From positions 1,705,160 through 1,769,159 of the forward strand of contig JACMZG010001914.1 of NCBI GenBank assembly GCA_018340805.1: 64,000 nucleotides of DNA, written 5' to 3'. The notes beneath the pieces are model-generated. The model did not search any database and was not told where the DNA came from. It saw only the letters and a list, made by a program, of their open reading frames with translations. Numbering within the stretch: the first letter of the stretch is position 1; each line of letters begins with the position of its first letter. The position numbers and the translations under genes were made by a program. The stretch is from Microvelia longipes (Eukaryota > Arthropoda > Insecta > Hemiptera > Veliidae). This document shows positions 1 through 10,856 of this stretch, piece after piece.

Positions 1-1400
1 CCACTGCTATTCACTCTGTATACCGTTTAACAAGTTTATTTAATTCAACCACTCCCCTGATTATATATAAATTTATAATGATTCGGCCGAACTATACGAT
101 AGTTTGCCCGAATATTAACCTAAAGCCGCAACGTAGAATTATTAATTTGCAGTATGTTACTATGCTGTTACTCTGTATACGTTTACAAAGTTTTATTTAA
201 TTTCAACCATCCCCTGATTTTAATATAATTTTAATATGTTCGCGCCGAACTATACATAGTTGCCGAACTACACACTAAAGCCGCAACGCAGAATTATTAA
301 TTTGCAGTATGTTACTACTGCTGTTACTCTGTATACGTTTACAAAGTTTTGTTAATTTCAACCATCCCCTGATTTATATATAATTTTATAATGTTCGGCC
401 GAACTATACATAGTTGCCGAACTATACTAAGCCGCAACGTAGAATTATTAATTTGCAGTATGTTACTACTGCTGTTACTCTGTATACGTTTACAAAGTTT
501 TATTAATTTCAACCATCCCTGATTTTATATATAATTTTATAATGTTCGGCCGAACTATACATAGTTGCCGAACTATACTAAAGCCCGCAACGAATTATTA
601 ATTTGCAGTATGTTACTACTGCTGTTACTCTGTATACGTTTACAAAGTTTTATTTAATTTCAACCATCCCCTGATTTTATATAGAATTTTTATCATTTCG
701 GCCGAACTATACATAGTTGCCGAACTATACTAAAGCCGCAACGCAGAATTATTAATTTGCAGTATGTTTACTACTGCTTCTGTATACGTTTACAAAGTTT
801 ATTTAATTTCAACCATCCCCTGATTTTATATAGAATTTTATAATGTTCGCCGAACTATACATAGTTGCCGAACTATACTAAAGCCGCAACGCAGAATTAT
901 TAATTTGCAGTATGTTACTACTGCTGTTACTCTGTATACGTTTACAAAGTTTTATTTAGTTCAACCATTCTATGATTTTATATAGAATTTATGTAGTTGG
1001 CCGAACTATACATAGTTGCCGAACTATACTAAAGCCGCAACGCAGAATTATTAATTTGCAGTATGTTACTACTGTTACTATCTATTTTGTTTATTTTAGT
1101 TTTATTTAATTCCAACAATCCCTGATTTTATATAGAATTTTATAATGTTCGGCCGAACTATACAAAGGTGCCGAACTATACTAAGCGCACGCTGAATTAT
1201 TAATTTGCAGTATGTTACTACTGCTGTTACTATCTATTTGTTTATTTAGTTTTATTTCATTCCAACAATCCCCTGATTTTATATAGAATTTTATAATGTT
1301 CGGCCGAACTATACAAAGTTGCCGAACTATACTAAAAGCCGCAACGCAGAATTATTAATTTGCAGTATGTTACTACTGCTGTACTCTTATACGTTTACAT
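1..1400. repeat. ~151-bp satellite array, about 9 copies
   Basis: The core GCCGCAACGCAGAATTATT recurs near 124, 280, 431, 582, 734, 883, 1033, 1184 and 1338, a spacing of 149-156 bp. Each unit also holds two direct copies of GCCGAACTATA about 15 bp apart and the conserved stretch TTTGCAGTATGTTACTACTG. The array is cut by the left window edge, so its full size is unknown. The last copies (after 1080) share changes (TATCTATTTTGTTTATTTTA in place of the CTGTATACG segment), as expected at the edge of an array. No coding potential is seen. Confidence 0.93.
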
Positions 1401-1985
1401 TTTCTATTTTTTGTGTTTTTATATTAGACCATATAGTTAGCAATAGTTTAAATAATTAATTATTTTTTAATAAAGTATTTGTTAAATAATATATTTTCTT
1501 TCATGACAGGTATGTTAAATTCCGCAATACAGTATATTAATTTATAGTCTATTAAACAAATATTAATATTTTTGACAATCTATACGACATTTTTATTTAT
1601 TTTGAGCGTTTTTTTACATATATACTTAGCTATACATAGTTCGGCAAAAAGTTCGGCAAAAATTCGGCAGTTCGGTGAAATAGTGAGTACCGTCATACTC
1701 GTACTCTATTACAAGAGTAATCCTTCTTCCAATTACAATATAGAACAGTATCGCATCGATTAGAATTATAAATTATGACAGTTCAGAGCAGAGATTCTGT
1801 ACGAGGGGGGGTTCGGGCTAAGCTAATATTTCAAATAATAACAACACTGATTTCACAAAGAGGAAAATGTACCCAAAAAATATAGTTAAAAAGGTACGTA
1901 TTACTTCGTGAGCGTTGAGCAGTATTTTCACTGGTCAGGAATCGACCGTCCAGCATGTTTCTTTGGATACAACTAATTGTTTACA
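1401..1985. other. non-coding spacer after the satellite
   Basis: AT-rich sequence with no recognisable gene. At 1630-1676 AGTTCGGC-like words recur three to four times; they are the reverse complement of the GCCGAACT word of the neighbouring satellite, so this may be an inverted or decayed satellite edge. Confidence 0.5.
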
Positions 1986-1989
1986 ACCG

Positions 1990-2240
1990 CAGTCCGTGTG
2001 TCTAAGTGTGTGGGTGTATGTGTGTTAATGTTGTGTGTATGTGTGTGTCATCATCTTATCTCCCACTGTGTTTATGCTATAGAGCTGAAACTTAGTACAA
2101 AAATCAATCTTTTAGTCAAGTTGTGCTATCCGGAAAATAATTTCTCAATGACGTCATTACCCATTAATAATGACTCAGCAGAAATGTCTGAAATTTTAAA
2201 AAACGGAATAATGATTAGGTCAATGTAAAGTTCGGCATGA
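1990..2240 (+). repeat. dispersed repeat family E, copy 1 (GT-rich head)
   Basis: A degenerate (GT)n stretch is followed by a conserved body beginning GAGCTGAAACTTAGTACAAA and containing TGACGTCA. Related bodies follow (GT)n at 42829, 54260, 56080 and 63313, and a related inverted copy lies at 48190-48600. No protein is evident; the short open frames here have no family signature. The family class is unknown; a non-autonomous transposon whose end carries a microsatellite is likely. Confidence 0.6.
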
Positions 2241-2384
2241 TGTACTACAATCAGCATAAGTTCAATTTTTATCAAATAACTTGTTTTAGAGGAAAAAATC
2301 GTTAACACTAAAAAAAATCAATTTAGTTGACAGTTGGTACGCGTGTTTAGTGTTTATACAGTAAATAAGTAATCATGTTTTATT

Positions 2385-2510
2385 TCAATACGGCTAGTGT
2401 ATTAACAGTTTTTGTTGAATCACTAATAATAAGGAGCATCGAGCAAGATCTGTACCTGGATAGGTAACCGCGGGGAATGAAACTGATGTTAACAAAAGTC
2501 ATATTGAACA
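2385..2510 (-). repeat. dispersed repeat family R, fragment
   Basis: GGAGCATCGAGCAAGATCTG with its continuation resembles AGCATCGAGCGAGTTCAGTG at about 19292 and the reverse complement of segments near 11000 and 27650. It is a short, decayed copy of a repeat found at least six times in the window. Confidence 0.5.
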
Positions 2511-2517
2511 CACAAAC

Positions 2518-2763
2518 TGGTGATAGATTAAAAATAAAATGCCCGTTTTAGGGCCTTTCGGCCCATCAGGGTATTACCCTGCGGGAGCCATCTCAGGTGG
2601 GTTGCATCTACTACACTCTAAGAATAAATTAAAGTTGGCGAAATCTTATTAATACAAATACTATTCTTAAATCTTATAGCCCGGGCTGCGAACCCCGGAC
2701 CTCCGGTGCCGAAATCGAACGCCTTTACGATCACGGCCACGGAGGCAGATGGTGATAGATTAA
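2518..2763 (-). mobile_element. tRNA-derived SINE (family S1) with 14-bp target duplications
   Basis: The element reads on the minus strand. Its tRNA-like head is at the right (about 2680-2748), with A-box-like GTGGCCGTGATCG and B-box-like GGGGTTCGCAGCCC, closest in look to a tRNA-Ser/Leu head. The body follows leftwards, with a conserved segment (reverse complement of GCCCGTTTTAGGGCC), and the element ends in an A/T tail at 2532-2541. TGGTGATAGATTAA occurs exactly at 2518-2531 and again at 2750-2763, flanking the element as a perfect target-site duplication; this is the hallmark of LINE-mediated insertion. A diverged second copy lies at 42441-42674. Confidence 0.88.
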
Positions 2764-3696
2764 TTGAGCTTTATCTCACAGTTCCTATTATCCTTCAAGG
2801 CTATTTCATAAGTGGCATTTTGAAAAACATACTTTTTAAAAGCTAATCACGACCTTAATTTTAATTTAACTGCTTCAAAGATTTCTTCTCTAATCGACAA
2901 TTATAAACAACATAAACCTATTTCGTATTAATTAACAATGAAGCACAAAGAATAAAAACTTGAACAAATAAACATTTATTTATAAAATAAATATTAATCT
3001 TCACTCCCCCAGATAATACAAAACAAGGACAATGGTCTATTTAGTCTCTTGCAGATCCAAATCTCTTTTTCTTATTTACGTTAACTATGAATTTAAAAAG
3101 CTTGTAAAGTTTTACTGATAAGAAGCAAGAATGAAGAGTAACTTTTGTTAAATAGATCCAAAGAGAAGTAAAATAACACTTCTTAAAAATTAAGGAGAAA
3201 AAAGAAAAGAAAGTGTATTTGTTGAGATGGAGTTAAAACGATAGGAGCGGAACTTCTCTTAAAAGGAGCAAAATAAGAGCTTGTTGCTCCTGAAATAGGA
3301 GAAAAGGAGAAATTTTTCTACTTTTCACGATCTTATTTCTTAAAAGAGCCTCTTAGAATTAAATTACATTAAGTATTCAATTAATTCAGATTTTTTTGTT
3401 GGATTGTTTACTTTGCTTCGTTTCCTCAAACAATAGGAGATTTGTTTTGTTTATCTTTCAGTAAGATTTAATAAAAATTAATAAACTGATTGTTTTTTAA
3501 CGATTTTTTATTTTTTCTGCCTAAGACTTCTTTCTGTCTGTTGCTTTCTAGGGAGAAAAATTAGAAATAGTTTTTTATTTCTCTAATTACTTGATTACTC
3601 GGTACTCTTTCTTTGGATACTCCCGAAGGACTCTAGGACTCCCCTCTAGTGAGTCCCTCCCCTTTTGGAAAGGGGACTCACTGATCAAGAATTTAT
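2764..3696. other. non-coding, AT-rich
   Basis: No gene, RNA or clear repeat is seen over most of this stretch. Near 3600-3690 it becomes pyrimidine-rich and ends ACTCACTGATCAAGAAT directly before an (AT)n run. Nearly the same words (ACTGATCAAGAAT then TTTATATAT) precede the (AT)n run at 63236, so this is probably part of a dispersed element. Confidence 0.5.
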
Positions 3697-3699
3697 ATA

Positions 3700-3752
<53 letters not shown>
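3697..3752. repeat. (AT)n microsatellite at the Penelope-like element's left edge
   Basis: Nearly pure AT dinucleotide run. The retroelement coding remnant starts immediately after it and a second (AT)n run follows the element at 5855, so the element looks inserted into, or associated with, an AT microsatellite. Confidence 0.9.
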
Positions 3753-3755
<3 letters not shown>

Positions 3756-3765
3756 TCTCTCTGAA

Positions 3766-5041
3766 TCTGATATCAGTCTCCTTACTCCTGAAAATCCTCG
3801 TACACCTCATCTTTACCTCCTTCCTAAAGTCCATAAGAAAGATCCTATCTCAAATCGTTGCCCAGGTCGACCTATCCTTGCTGGTTATGGTTCCCCACTG
3901 AAAGAATTTCTGCTTTTGTTGATTCTTTTCTCCAACCTATAGCCCAATCCTTACCTTCCTTCATCAAGGACACTAATCATTTTTTAGAACTGATTAGAAG
4001 TTTACCTTCACCCTTACCTGAGAATTTGTATTTAGTTACAGTTGATGTTACCTCCCTCTACACTAATATCCCCCATTCTGAGGGTATCAAAGCTATCAAA
4101 CATTTTCTTGATAAGCGACCTAACCACGCTCCCTCCTCACCTTTTTCTCCTTCAACTCATGGAGTTCATCTTAGAGATGAATTGTTTTCAATTTGAAGAC
4201 AAATATTACCTCCAAATCAAAGGTACCGCCATGGGCACAAGGGCAGCCCCAGCCTACGCCAACCTTTTCCTGGTCTGATTGAAAGTTCCTATCTTGATTC
4301 TCAACCCCTTAAGCCTCTTCTTTGGCGTCGATTCATTGATGATATTTTTTTCTTATGGCCTCACGATCTTCCTGCCCTAGAGGATTTCCTGACAAAACTT
4401 AATTCCTTTTCCTGTCTCCGCTTCACATCTGAATATTCCCAATCCCATGTCACCTTCCTTGATGTGGATGTCTATCTCCAGGGTGGTAGACTGGATACGG
4501 CAGTCCATATCAACCTACCAACCTCCAACAATATTTACATTTCTCCAGCTGTCATCCCCAATCGCAGAAAAAATCTATTCCTTTTTCCTTAGGCATCAGA
4601 GGTAACAGAATATCTAATGAAGCCTTCCTAGACCGGTATATAGGTTCTATAAAAACCTCTCTGCTATCCCGTGGTTACACCCCTAATATCATAAACTCTC
4701 AAATCGAAGCCTCTTTGCACCCCAGACCAGTCCGACCTCCTACTGCCCCCTCCTTTTATCTTTTTACTACCTACTATCCTGGCATGCATATAGTTAATAA
4801 ATTCCTGAAAGACGGATTCACTACTCTTTCCTCTAATCCTTCTACTTCTAACCTCCTTCCCAAACCTCCTACAGTCACTTTCAAAAAACCTCCTAACCTT
4901 CGAAATCTTTTGGTCCAAACTAAACCTGCCTCTACTTCAACCCAACCCCTTCCTCTAGGTTCCCATCCTTTTAACAGAAGACGCTGTTTAACCTGCCCTA
5001 TTTTAGACCTTCTCACCGTCTTTCACAAGTCCTTCTACTAA
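3766..5041 (+). pseudogene. Penelope-like reverse transcriptase remnant
   Basis: Translated pieces in successive frames give the expected order of motifs: PHLYLLPKVHK near 3805 and GRPI near 3868; VTVDVTSLYTNIP near 4036; KGTAMGTRAAPAYANLF near 4219; WRRFIDDIFFLW near 4323, which contains the catalytic DD pair; and HVTFLDVDVYL near 4446. A C-terminal thumb-like segment follows (frame starting near 4580, then 4715-5041). Frames shift around 3900, 4200, 4280 and 4575, and the start is missing. The family match is clear from motif order. The protein is not functional. Confidence 0.88.
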
Positions 5042-5079
5042 TACTTCCTACCGTATTCCTTCTTCCAACCTGCACCTCC

Positions 5080-5365
5080 AGCAACTTGGTATATTGCCTT
5101 GAGTGTGCAAGCATTGTGATTGTTTTACGTAGAAAACGTCTACTCCCTTCAACCTGCGTTTAAACAACCACAGACAATCGTGCCGTGACCAAAGGAGTGA
5201 TTTACCAGTTTGCAGTGCACGCTAAATCCCACCATTCTCTTCCTTTAATGACCTATTATAAAGCCAAAATCCTTAGAAAATTCCTGAGGACACATCCACT
5301 CCTGCTCGTCGAAACTGGAACTCGCCTACCAACTCATCCTAAAATCCCGTCAGCCTCCTGGCATT
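5080..5365 (+). pseudogene. GIY-YIG endonuclease remnant of the Penelope-like element
   Basis: The reading starts with LVYCLECAS near 5086, then a frameshift falls exactly in the YVG core near 5125-5133, where a stop TAG is read. It resumes as KTSTPFNLRLNNHRQSC (5133-5183) and, in another frame, AVHAKSHH (from about 5209) followed by YYKAKILRKF. The order of the Cys-containing lead, YVGKT-like core, R-L-NNHR and H-x-x-x-HH segments matches the endonuclease that Penelope-like elements use for insertion. At least two frameshifts disable it. Confidence 0.85.
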
Positions 5366-5854
5366 AATAAACAATAATTTAATATTTTTGTTTGGTTTTA
5401 CTTTATTTGATATTTTTTATTTTAATGTCTATTTTATTATATATTTATATTTTATTTTATTTTTATTCCGTTTTTGTATTATGTCTATTTTCCTTTACTA
5501 TTATTATTTGTATTCTTTATCCTCTTTCCTTTCTTATTATTCACTTTCTTGTTTATTTATTTAATTTATTTTTTTTTTATTTTTTAAATTTGTTTCGTTT
5601 AGAGTGTGTGTGTATATTTCATTTTCATTGTTATTGCTTGTTGTATGGTAGTTTTGAGTACCTTCGAGCCTGTCTAGATGAATTACATTTGCCTACCCTC
5701 TACCCCCCGTCACCCCACCTGCTCACTCCTATCCTTCAATTCTCTCAATCTACCTTCCAGTCCCTCTCCGTCAGACAAGAACTTAGTTCGAAACGTTACC
5801 AAATTTATGTAAGTCTTTTCTAAGTGTTTTCTATTTAAAAATTCTTTATATTCA

Positions 5855-5855
5855 G

Positions 5856-5888
<33 letters not shown>

Positions 5889-5897
5889 TATATATAT
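5855..5897. repeat. (AT)n microsatellite at the Penelope-like element's right edge
   Basis: AT dinucleotide run with one phase slip (TAATATAT). It mirrors the run on the left side of the retroelement. Confidence 0.9.
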
Positions 5898-6904
5898 TCA
5901 TTTACTGGGTAGATACAGGCAATGGATCTGCTGGCAGCTAATATTGTCAGTATTGTTATAACTTATAACAATACCCATCTGCCCTCAATTTTCTGTATAT
6001 TTATAATATACTATGCAAAAGGCCATGACGTTAGTGTAGGCAAACATAAGTCATTTAGAGCAGTGGTGGCTGGAAACGTTATATGGCTGAAAACCGCCAT
6101 AGCATACAAACAGCATCATCAGCTACTGTATTTAAAAAAACTATTGTATTTGAAAAAACTACTCGAGAGGTCTTAAAAACGCCTGAAACGGATAATTCCG
6201 GTAACATCCCGGTTTCGGATTTTTTGCAAACACAATACTTTCCTATACCTATGGTATAAATGAGGAAAATTAAAATTAATAATAAAATCTTACATGGAGC
6301 CTTAAGAATGTATTTTTGAGATAAATTCATGATTATCAATTATGAAATAATAATAGATGTTTCCTGGCTGTACTCATGGGAATATGAGACAGGTAAATGA
6401 GTATTATATTTGTTCTTATAATTAAAATCAAAAGAGTAGCAAAGTAAAGCTTGAAAAAAATGTTAATTTGAGAAAAGAAATAAAAAGCCGGGGCTGGAAA
6501 TATGATTAATTTTTCCGTCAGGCCAGAGAAGGGTTTAAAATAAAAATGAGATTAGTGCCTTTACTGTTAACAACATTAAAATAAAGTATCTAGTAAACAA
6601 TTTACCCTAGAGTCAAGGGATGTCAGGGGGTAAGGGTGACTATGCACAGCCAGAGTTTAAGTTAAATCTTATTAACTTTATTTTCTTGCTTAAAATGTGG
6701 ATCGAACACATTTTAATACTGTTGTATATAATTGGTAAACGTATTTCGTATTTAGTGGTTGTGCTTTTTAAGCAGGAGTGCTTAGTTTGTACGAGAACTG
6801 CTCATTTTAACTTATTCATATCACCTTGATTTTACTTGTTGTTAAGTGATTTATGTATTAAGCTATTATTTCGGGTGTGCTGGTGGTGAAGTAGTCAGCA
6901 CGCG
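5898..6904. other. non-coding; contains a family E tail fragment
   Basis: No gene is seen. At 6170-6235 the words GCCTGAAACGGATAATTCCGG and GGTTTCGGATTTTTTGCAAA match 48520-48565 (same strand) and the reverse complement of 54155-54215, so this is a decayed copy of the same dispersed element. The rest is unremarkable. Confidence 0.55.
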
Positions 6905-7290
6905 TTCCTTCCAACCATCTGAAGAAGTTGCTGGGGTGTATCGAATTGAAGAAGGTCATAGGAGGCAATCATCTTATGAAGTTATAGGGATGTATCAAAC
7001 TGAATATTGTCAAAGAAGGAATCATCTAAAAGTTGCAGGGGTGTGTAAAAAGATGACCATAGGGGTAACTATCTAAAAAAATATTGATATGTATCAAACT
7101 GAAGACGGTCATAGAGGGTAACCATCTAAAGAGTTATTGGGTGTATCAAATTGAAGAAGGTTATAGAGGTAACCATCTAAAGAGTTATTGGGTGTATCAA
7201 ATTGAAGAAGGTTATAGAGGTAACCATCTAAAGAGTAATTGGCTATATCAAATTGAAGATGTTCAAATTATTGAAGGCCAATGGTGGAGA
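6905..7290. repeat. 51-bp minisatellite, about 7 copies
   Basis: Units carry AACCATCTAAAGAGTTATTG and TATCAAATTGAAGAAGG. The last three copies (about 7110-7262) are nearly identical at 51 bp and the leftmost ones are diverged. As 51 is a multiple of three, one frame stays open across several copies and gives a fake repetitive peptide; there is no other sign of a gene. Confidence 0.88.
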
Positions 7291-8493
7291 TTGGGATAAC
7301 TATTTTAGAAGTACCATAAAATGTTATTTTGTAGCATCTTGTTTTACCACACACTCAGTCAGTTTTTGTGAGTGGGATAAGTTAAGAGATAAAGTTAAAT
7401 GAATACTTACTTTAGAGGGCACCACCCGCCGTTTCACAAATAATAGGGCGCCTAGAGGTAGACGGGATTCTCCTAGACAACAAAATAACAATAATTGAAT
7501 AAGATTAAGAAAAATATTGTCTGTAAAGAGGGCCAGGGATGAATTAAGTGGAGCTATGATCACCCCTAGGAGACAGTTACTCAGGACGCAAGTTCGATCC
7601 TAGGCCGGGTCTGTACCACCCTCGGACACTGTACTGTATTCTTCTTCTTTCCATGTTATTTGTTTACCAACTCAATTGTATCCATTGTTTGAACGTTATC
7701 TTGTTATTGTCTCTAGATAGAGTCTAGGGACTCTAGACTACTTGGCTGTCAGTGTTCTCTCGGAGGTACCGTACGCCTAGAATACAATGGCGTTAGGAAC
7801 TGTTATGATCACCCCTTGAAACTTGTAAGAAAACCCCGTCATAGCAGGTTATAAAGTCTTTAAAGGTAAGTTATAACACGGTAATGCTAATACCCTTTGC
7901 CATATTTCTCTTCATAAACAGCGCATTTCTAACTTTGACATAAAACAAATTCATGGGTTGTTTTATGCTTCACCCCATGCAAAAAAAAACGGAAAAAAGC
8001 TTTTCCTAAATAATTTACATCAAAATACGTGGACAGACTTGATAACGTCGACTTTTTCTTTAATTCAACGGTTAAAAGATTTGTTTGTTCTTTTCTTATT
8101 TTCTTTCTTATATTTTCATAATTTTTGGTTTAGTTAAAGCTTGATTCAGCATTCTTATGAAGAGAAAACAATTATCCAGCTTTTAAATGCTTTAAGTATG
8201 GCGCATTTATTGTTTTTGTTTGCTTATTCACGTATAAGTAACTGAAGCCTTTATTTTAGCACTAGGCTAAAATAAAGTGCAGGCATGAGCGGGAACGATA
8301 CAGAACAGTCGAGCAAGTATTTTCTACCCAGAAGATGAGGTTGTATGTATGTTCTTATTCGACTTAATTGTATTTCTTTACAGTTTATTGTTTTGCATAA
8401 TACTTGATCCATTATTGAAAACAATTATTCTAAAAAATAGTTTTAAAAACACGCAACGAGAGATCCAATTGGTTAAATTTAGGAACATAGAAA
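7291..8493. other. non-coding; possible tRNA-derived fragment near 7588
   Basis: CAAGTTCGATCCTAGGCCGGG at 7590-7610 looks like a Pol III B box with its T-stem, but no A box or acceptor stem was found at the right distance, so it is at most a SINE fragment. The remainder shows no gene or clear repeat. Confidence 0.4.
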
Positions 8494-9198
8494 AATTCTG
8501 GGCGCGGTGGTCCGCATGTCGGGCGAATTTCCTTTGATGCGTGTTTCCGTGCTTTTACATTATATAAGTTTACAACTACTAAATAAATAATTCCGGCGCG
8601 GTGTCCGCTGTCGGGCGAATTTCATTTAGAATGCGTGTTTCCGTGCTAAACAACCCATTTCTTGCTTATGCAAGAACCATGCCCATTGCGTGGTTCCGGT
8701 TCATGCTTTAGAACCTAAGCAGTTACTCAATTGTCAAGCACTGCTCGTAACTCATTTTGTCTGTATTTTTCAAAGGAATGCGCATAATTATCCAGTTGGT
8801 TGTACAAAACTATGCCTCTAAAAATAGATGTACACACTATTATTTGCACTAGTTTAAAGCATAGTTACTTATCTTTAAGCTTAGTCAGTTATCTTTAAAG
8901 GATTTAGCGCATTTCCTTTGAAAAATACAGACAAAATGAGTTACGAGCAGTGCTTGACAATTGAGTAACTGCTTAGGTTCTAAAGCATGAACCGGAACCA
9001 CGCAATGGGCATGGTTCTTGCATAAGCAAGAAATGGGTTGTTAGCACGGAAACACGCATTCTAAATGAAATTCGCCCGACAGCGGACCACCGCGCCGGAA
9101 TTATTTATTTAGTAGTTGTAAACTTATATAATGTAAAAAGCACGGAAACACGCATCCAAAGGAAATTCGCCCGACATGCGGACCACCGCGCCAGAATT
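8494..9198. mobile_element. foldback element (family FB), copy 1, ~292-bp arms
   Basis: The left arm (8494-8785) is repeated in inverted orientation at 8907-9198, around a ~120-bp spacer. The ends read AATTCTGGGCGCGGTGGTCC and its complement CCGCGCCAGAATT. Each arm has a nested second terminus: the word GGCGCGGTG recurs inside at about 8595 and, inverted, at about 9095, as if the terminal block were duplicated or one copy had landed in another. There is no coding capacity. Other copies lie at 29425-29705 (left end missing) and 61111-61698. It is mobilised, if at all, by an unknown autonomous partner. Confidence 0.9.
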
Positions 9199-9239
9199 AT
9201 TTTCTAGTTGTAAACTTATATTAGGTAAAAAAACAATAA

Positions 9240-9698
9240 AAAAATATTGTCCCTACTAGGATTTAAACCCAGTACCCTGAGTTGAGTGGTCCGTATTGAC
9301 TCCGGACCACTGGTATTCAACTCAGAGGCCCAAAAACATAGAAACGACACCCTACTCGAAATTTAATTTTCAACGACCGTAATTTTGGTTTTTTTAATTT
9401 TTGTGGTTTTTTCGACTTTTTGGTAACTTAAAGTGGTCGTATGACTTCGGACTGGTTTCATTCGATTCAGCGTCTCAAAAAACATAAATATTGACCTTTT
9501 TCGCGGCAAAAAATATTAACCCTGAATTTTGCCGATTTTTTGAAAATTTCGCTGACTCAGCAAAACCGGGTTGCTGACGTCACAAAAACCTGGTTTTCAA
9601 TAGGGTTTGTGTCCTCCCAAAGGTTGATTTTGTACCAAGTTTGGTTAAAAAATATTAATCCGTTCGAAAGATAGAGTGTTTACAAGAAAGTGTCTAGA
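9240..9698. repeat. dispersed repeat family W
   Basis: TTCATTCGATTCAGCGTCTC at 9447 and CACAAAAACCTGGTTTTCAA at 9581 are found in inverted form at 44330-44460 (GTCGCTGAATCGAATGAACC and GAAACCAGGTTG), so both are copies of one element. GAGTGGTCCG near 9274 and CGGACCACTG near 9302 form a local inverted repeat. No open frame of note is present. Confidence 0.65.
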
Positions 9699-9699
9699 A

Positions 9700-9741
<42 letters not shown>
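9699..9741. repeat. (AT)n microsatellite
   Basis: Pure AT run between family W and a tRNA-like SINE fragment. Confidence 0.9.
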
Positions 9742-9747
<6 letters not shown>

Positions 9748-9895
9748 GTGAAAAATTTTTTCGTCATAAGGGACCTCTGAAACGATTTGTGTCGTGGTCC
9801 GAGGTTCGAATTCCGCCATGACGCCTATCCCATTAGGCGAATTTTCAAAGGAAATTCGCTAAAAGTAACCGGACCTCCTTCGCCTAATTAATATA
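9742..9895 (+). mobile_element. probable tRNA-derived SINE fragment
   Basis: CCGAGGTTCGAATTCCGCC at 9799-9817 is a good Pol III B box with the flanking T-arm. It is followed by a short body (GCGAATTTTCAAAGGAAATTCGC forms a small hairpin at 9837-9860). The A-box half is not convincing, so this is a partial or diverged copy. It sits directly behind (AT)n. Confidence 0.5.
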
Positions 9896-9984
9896 ATCAA
9901 ATAAATAGTACAAAATGTCCGTTACTTATAAAGCAGAACCTTTAAAATACAAAACAAAATAAATCATTCGTGAAAAGCTGGCGA

Positions 9985-10115
9985 TGATTGATTTATTAAC
10001 TCACTCTTAAATGAGGTTACAATGGGGTTACACCGAGCCCCTGAGGACAGCAAAATGATGATTCCAGCTTCTCAATGTATTGAGACAGGCTATGCCCCCC
10101 TCAAGTAATGTATCT
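9985..10115. repeat. inverted-repeat family C fragment
   Basis: ACTCACTCTTAAATGAGG, GCCCCTGAGGACAGC and GAGACAGGCTATGCC match, in order, parts of the element at 46390-46955 (ACTCTCTCTTAAAGGAGG, CCTGAGAGCC, GAGATAGGCTATGCC). It is a single-arm fragment. Confidence 0.65.
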
Positions 10116-10856
10116 CTAAGAAAATAACTAAATAAAGATTTTTCGTTGAGTTCTTTCTATTCTTCCTTCTTTGAGTTTTAGAACTACCCATAGGTACTTT
10201 ATTTTAAAATAAAACAAACTTACTGCTCCCTTCTAAAAACTGAAACAACTTGCAAAAATCATTATACGCCCTGGACAAAATGAGTAATGGCCTTTAAATG
10301 TTTCTTAGATATAAAGAACCGTACTTCTTACTTCCCTTAGAGTATTACTGATGAGAAAGTGTTCCCCTATTAGAGATGGCAAGGTTACTAAGGAAGAAAA
10401 CTTTTCACTGAGTTTTTCCTGAGTCGATCCCATATATTTTCCATTAGAGCTAAATACTCTTGCATTCGTCAAACTTCCGCTATTACATTCACTTTTTCTT
10501 CCCTTTATTTTGATAATTCTGCTTCGCTATCTTGTATAGCAGGGAAGGAAGCACTAAATAGCAAAATATATGACTCACAGTGCGATCAAATGTCCACGTT
10601 TCAGCTCATTCGGTTAAACCGAATCAGATAAAACTTGATACAAAAAATCAAGTCTGACAAGAGAAGACAAAGACAATTTTTTGCTGCTCAATACAGTGAT
10701 TAATATCATCCAAAACACTTTAACAAGAAAAATCTGATTTCAGCATCTCTGTCTCTATTCACTGACTCTGATATATCAAAGAATTCAATAACACAGACAA
10801 GCTTGTTTCTACAAAGAAGAACCATTTTACTTATTTATATATTTGAAGTATAAATA

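Larger units (their letters stand above)
3753..5856 (+). mobile_element. decayed Penelope-like retroelement (RT plus GIY-YIG endonuclease)
   Basis: The order reverse transcriptase, linker, GIY-YIG endonuclease, long T-rich 3' region defines a Penelope-like element of the endonuclease-bearing kind. The element lacks the upstream part of the reverse transcriptase, so it is 5' truncated at the (AT)n run. The coding region changes frame at least five times and carries stops, so it is dead. The 3' region (5365-5856) is very T-rich to about 5650, then has a C-rich stretch and GTTCGAAACGTTACC near 5787, a word of the type often seen near the ends of such elements. (AT)n follows. Confidence 0.88.

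Noticed and set aside
5392..5823. 143-codon hydrophobic protein resembling a membrane protein
   Set aside because: T-rich 3' region of the Penelope-like element; Phe/Leu/Tyr richness follows from base composition and no domain is seen.
6846..7299. Repetitive protein from the 51-bp minisatellite
   Set aside because: Period divisible by three keeps one frame open by chance; stops and shifts between older copies.
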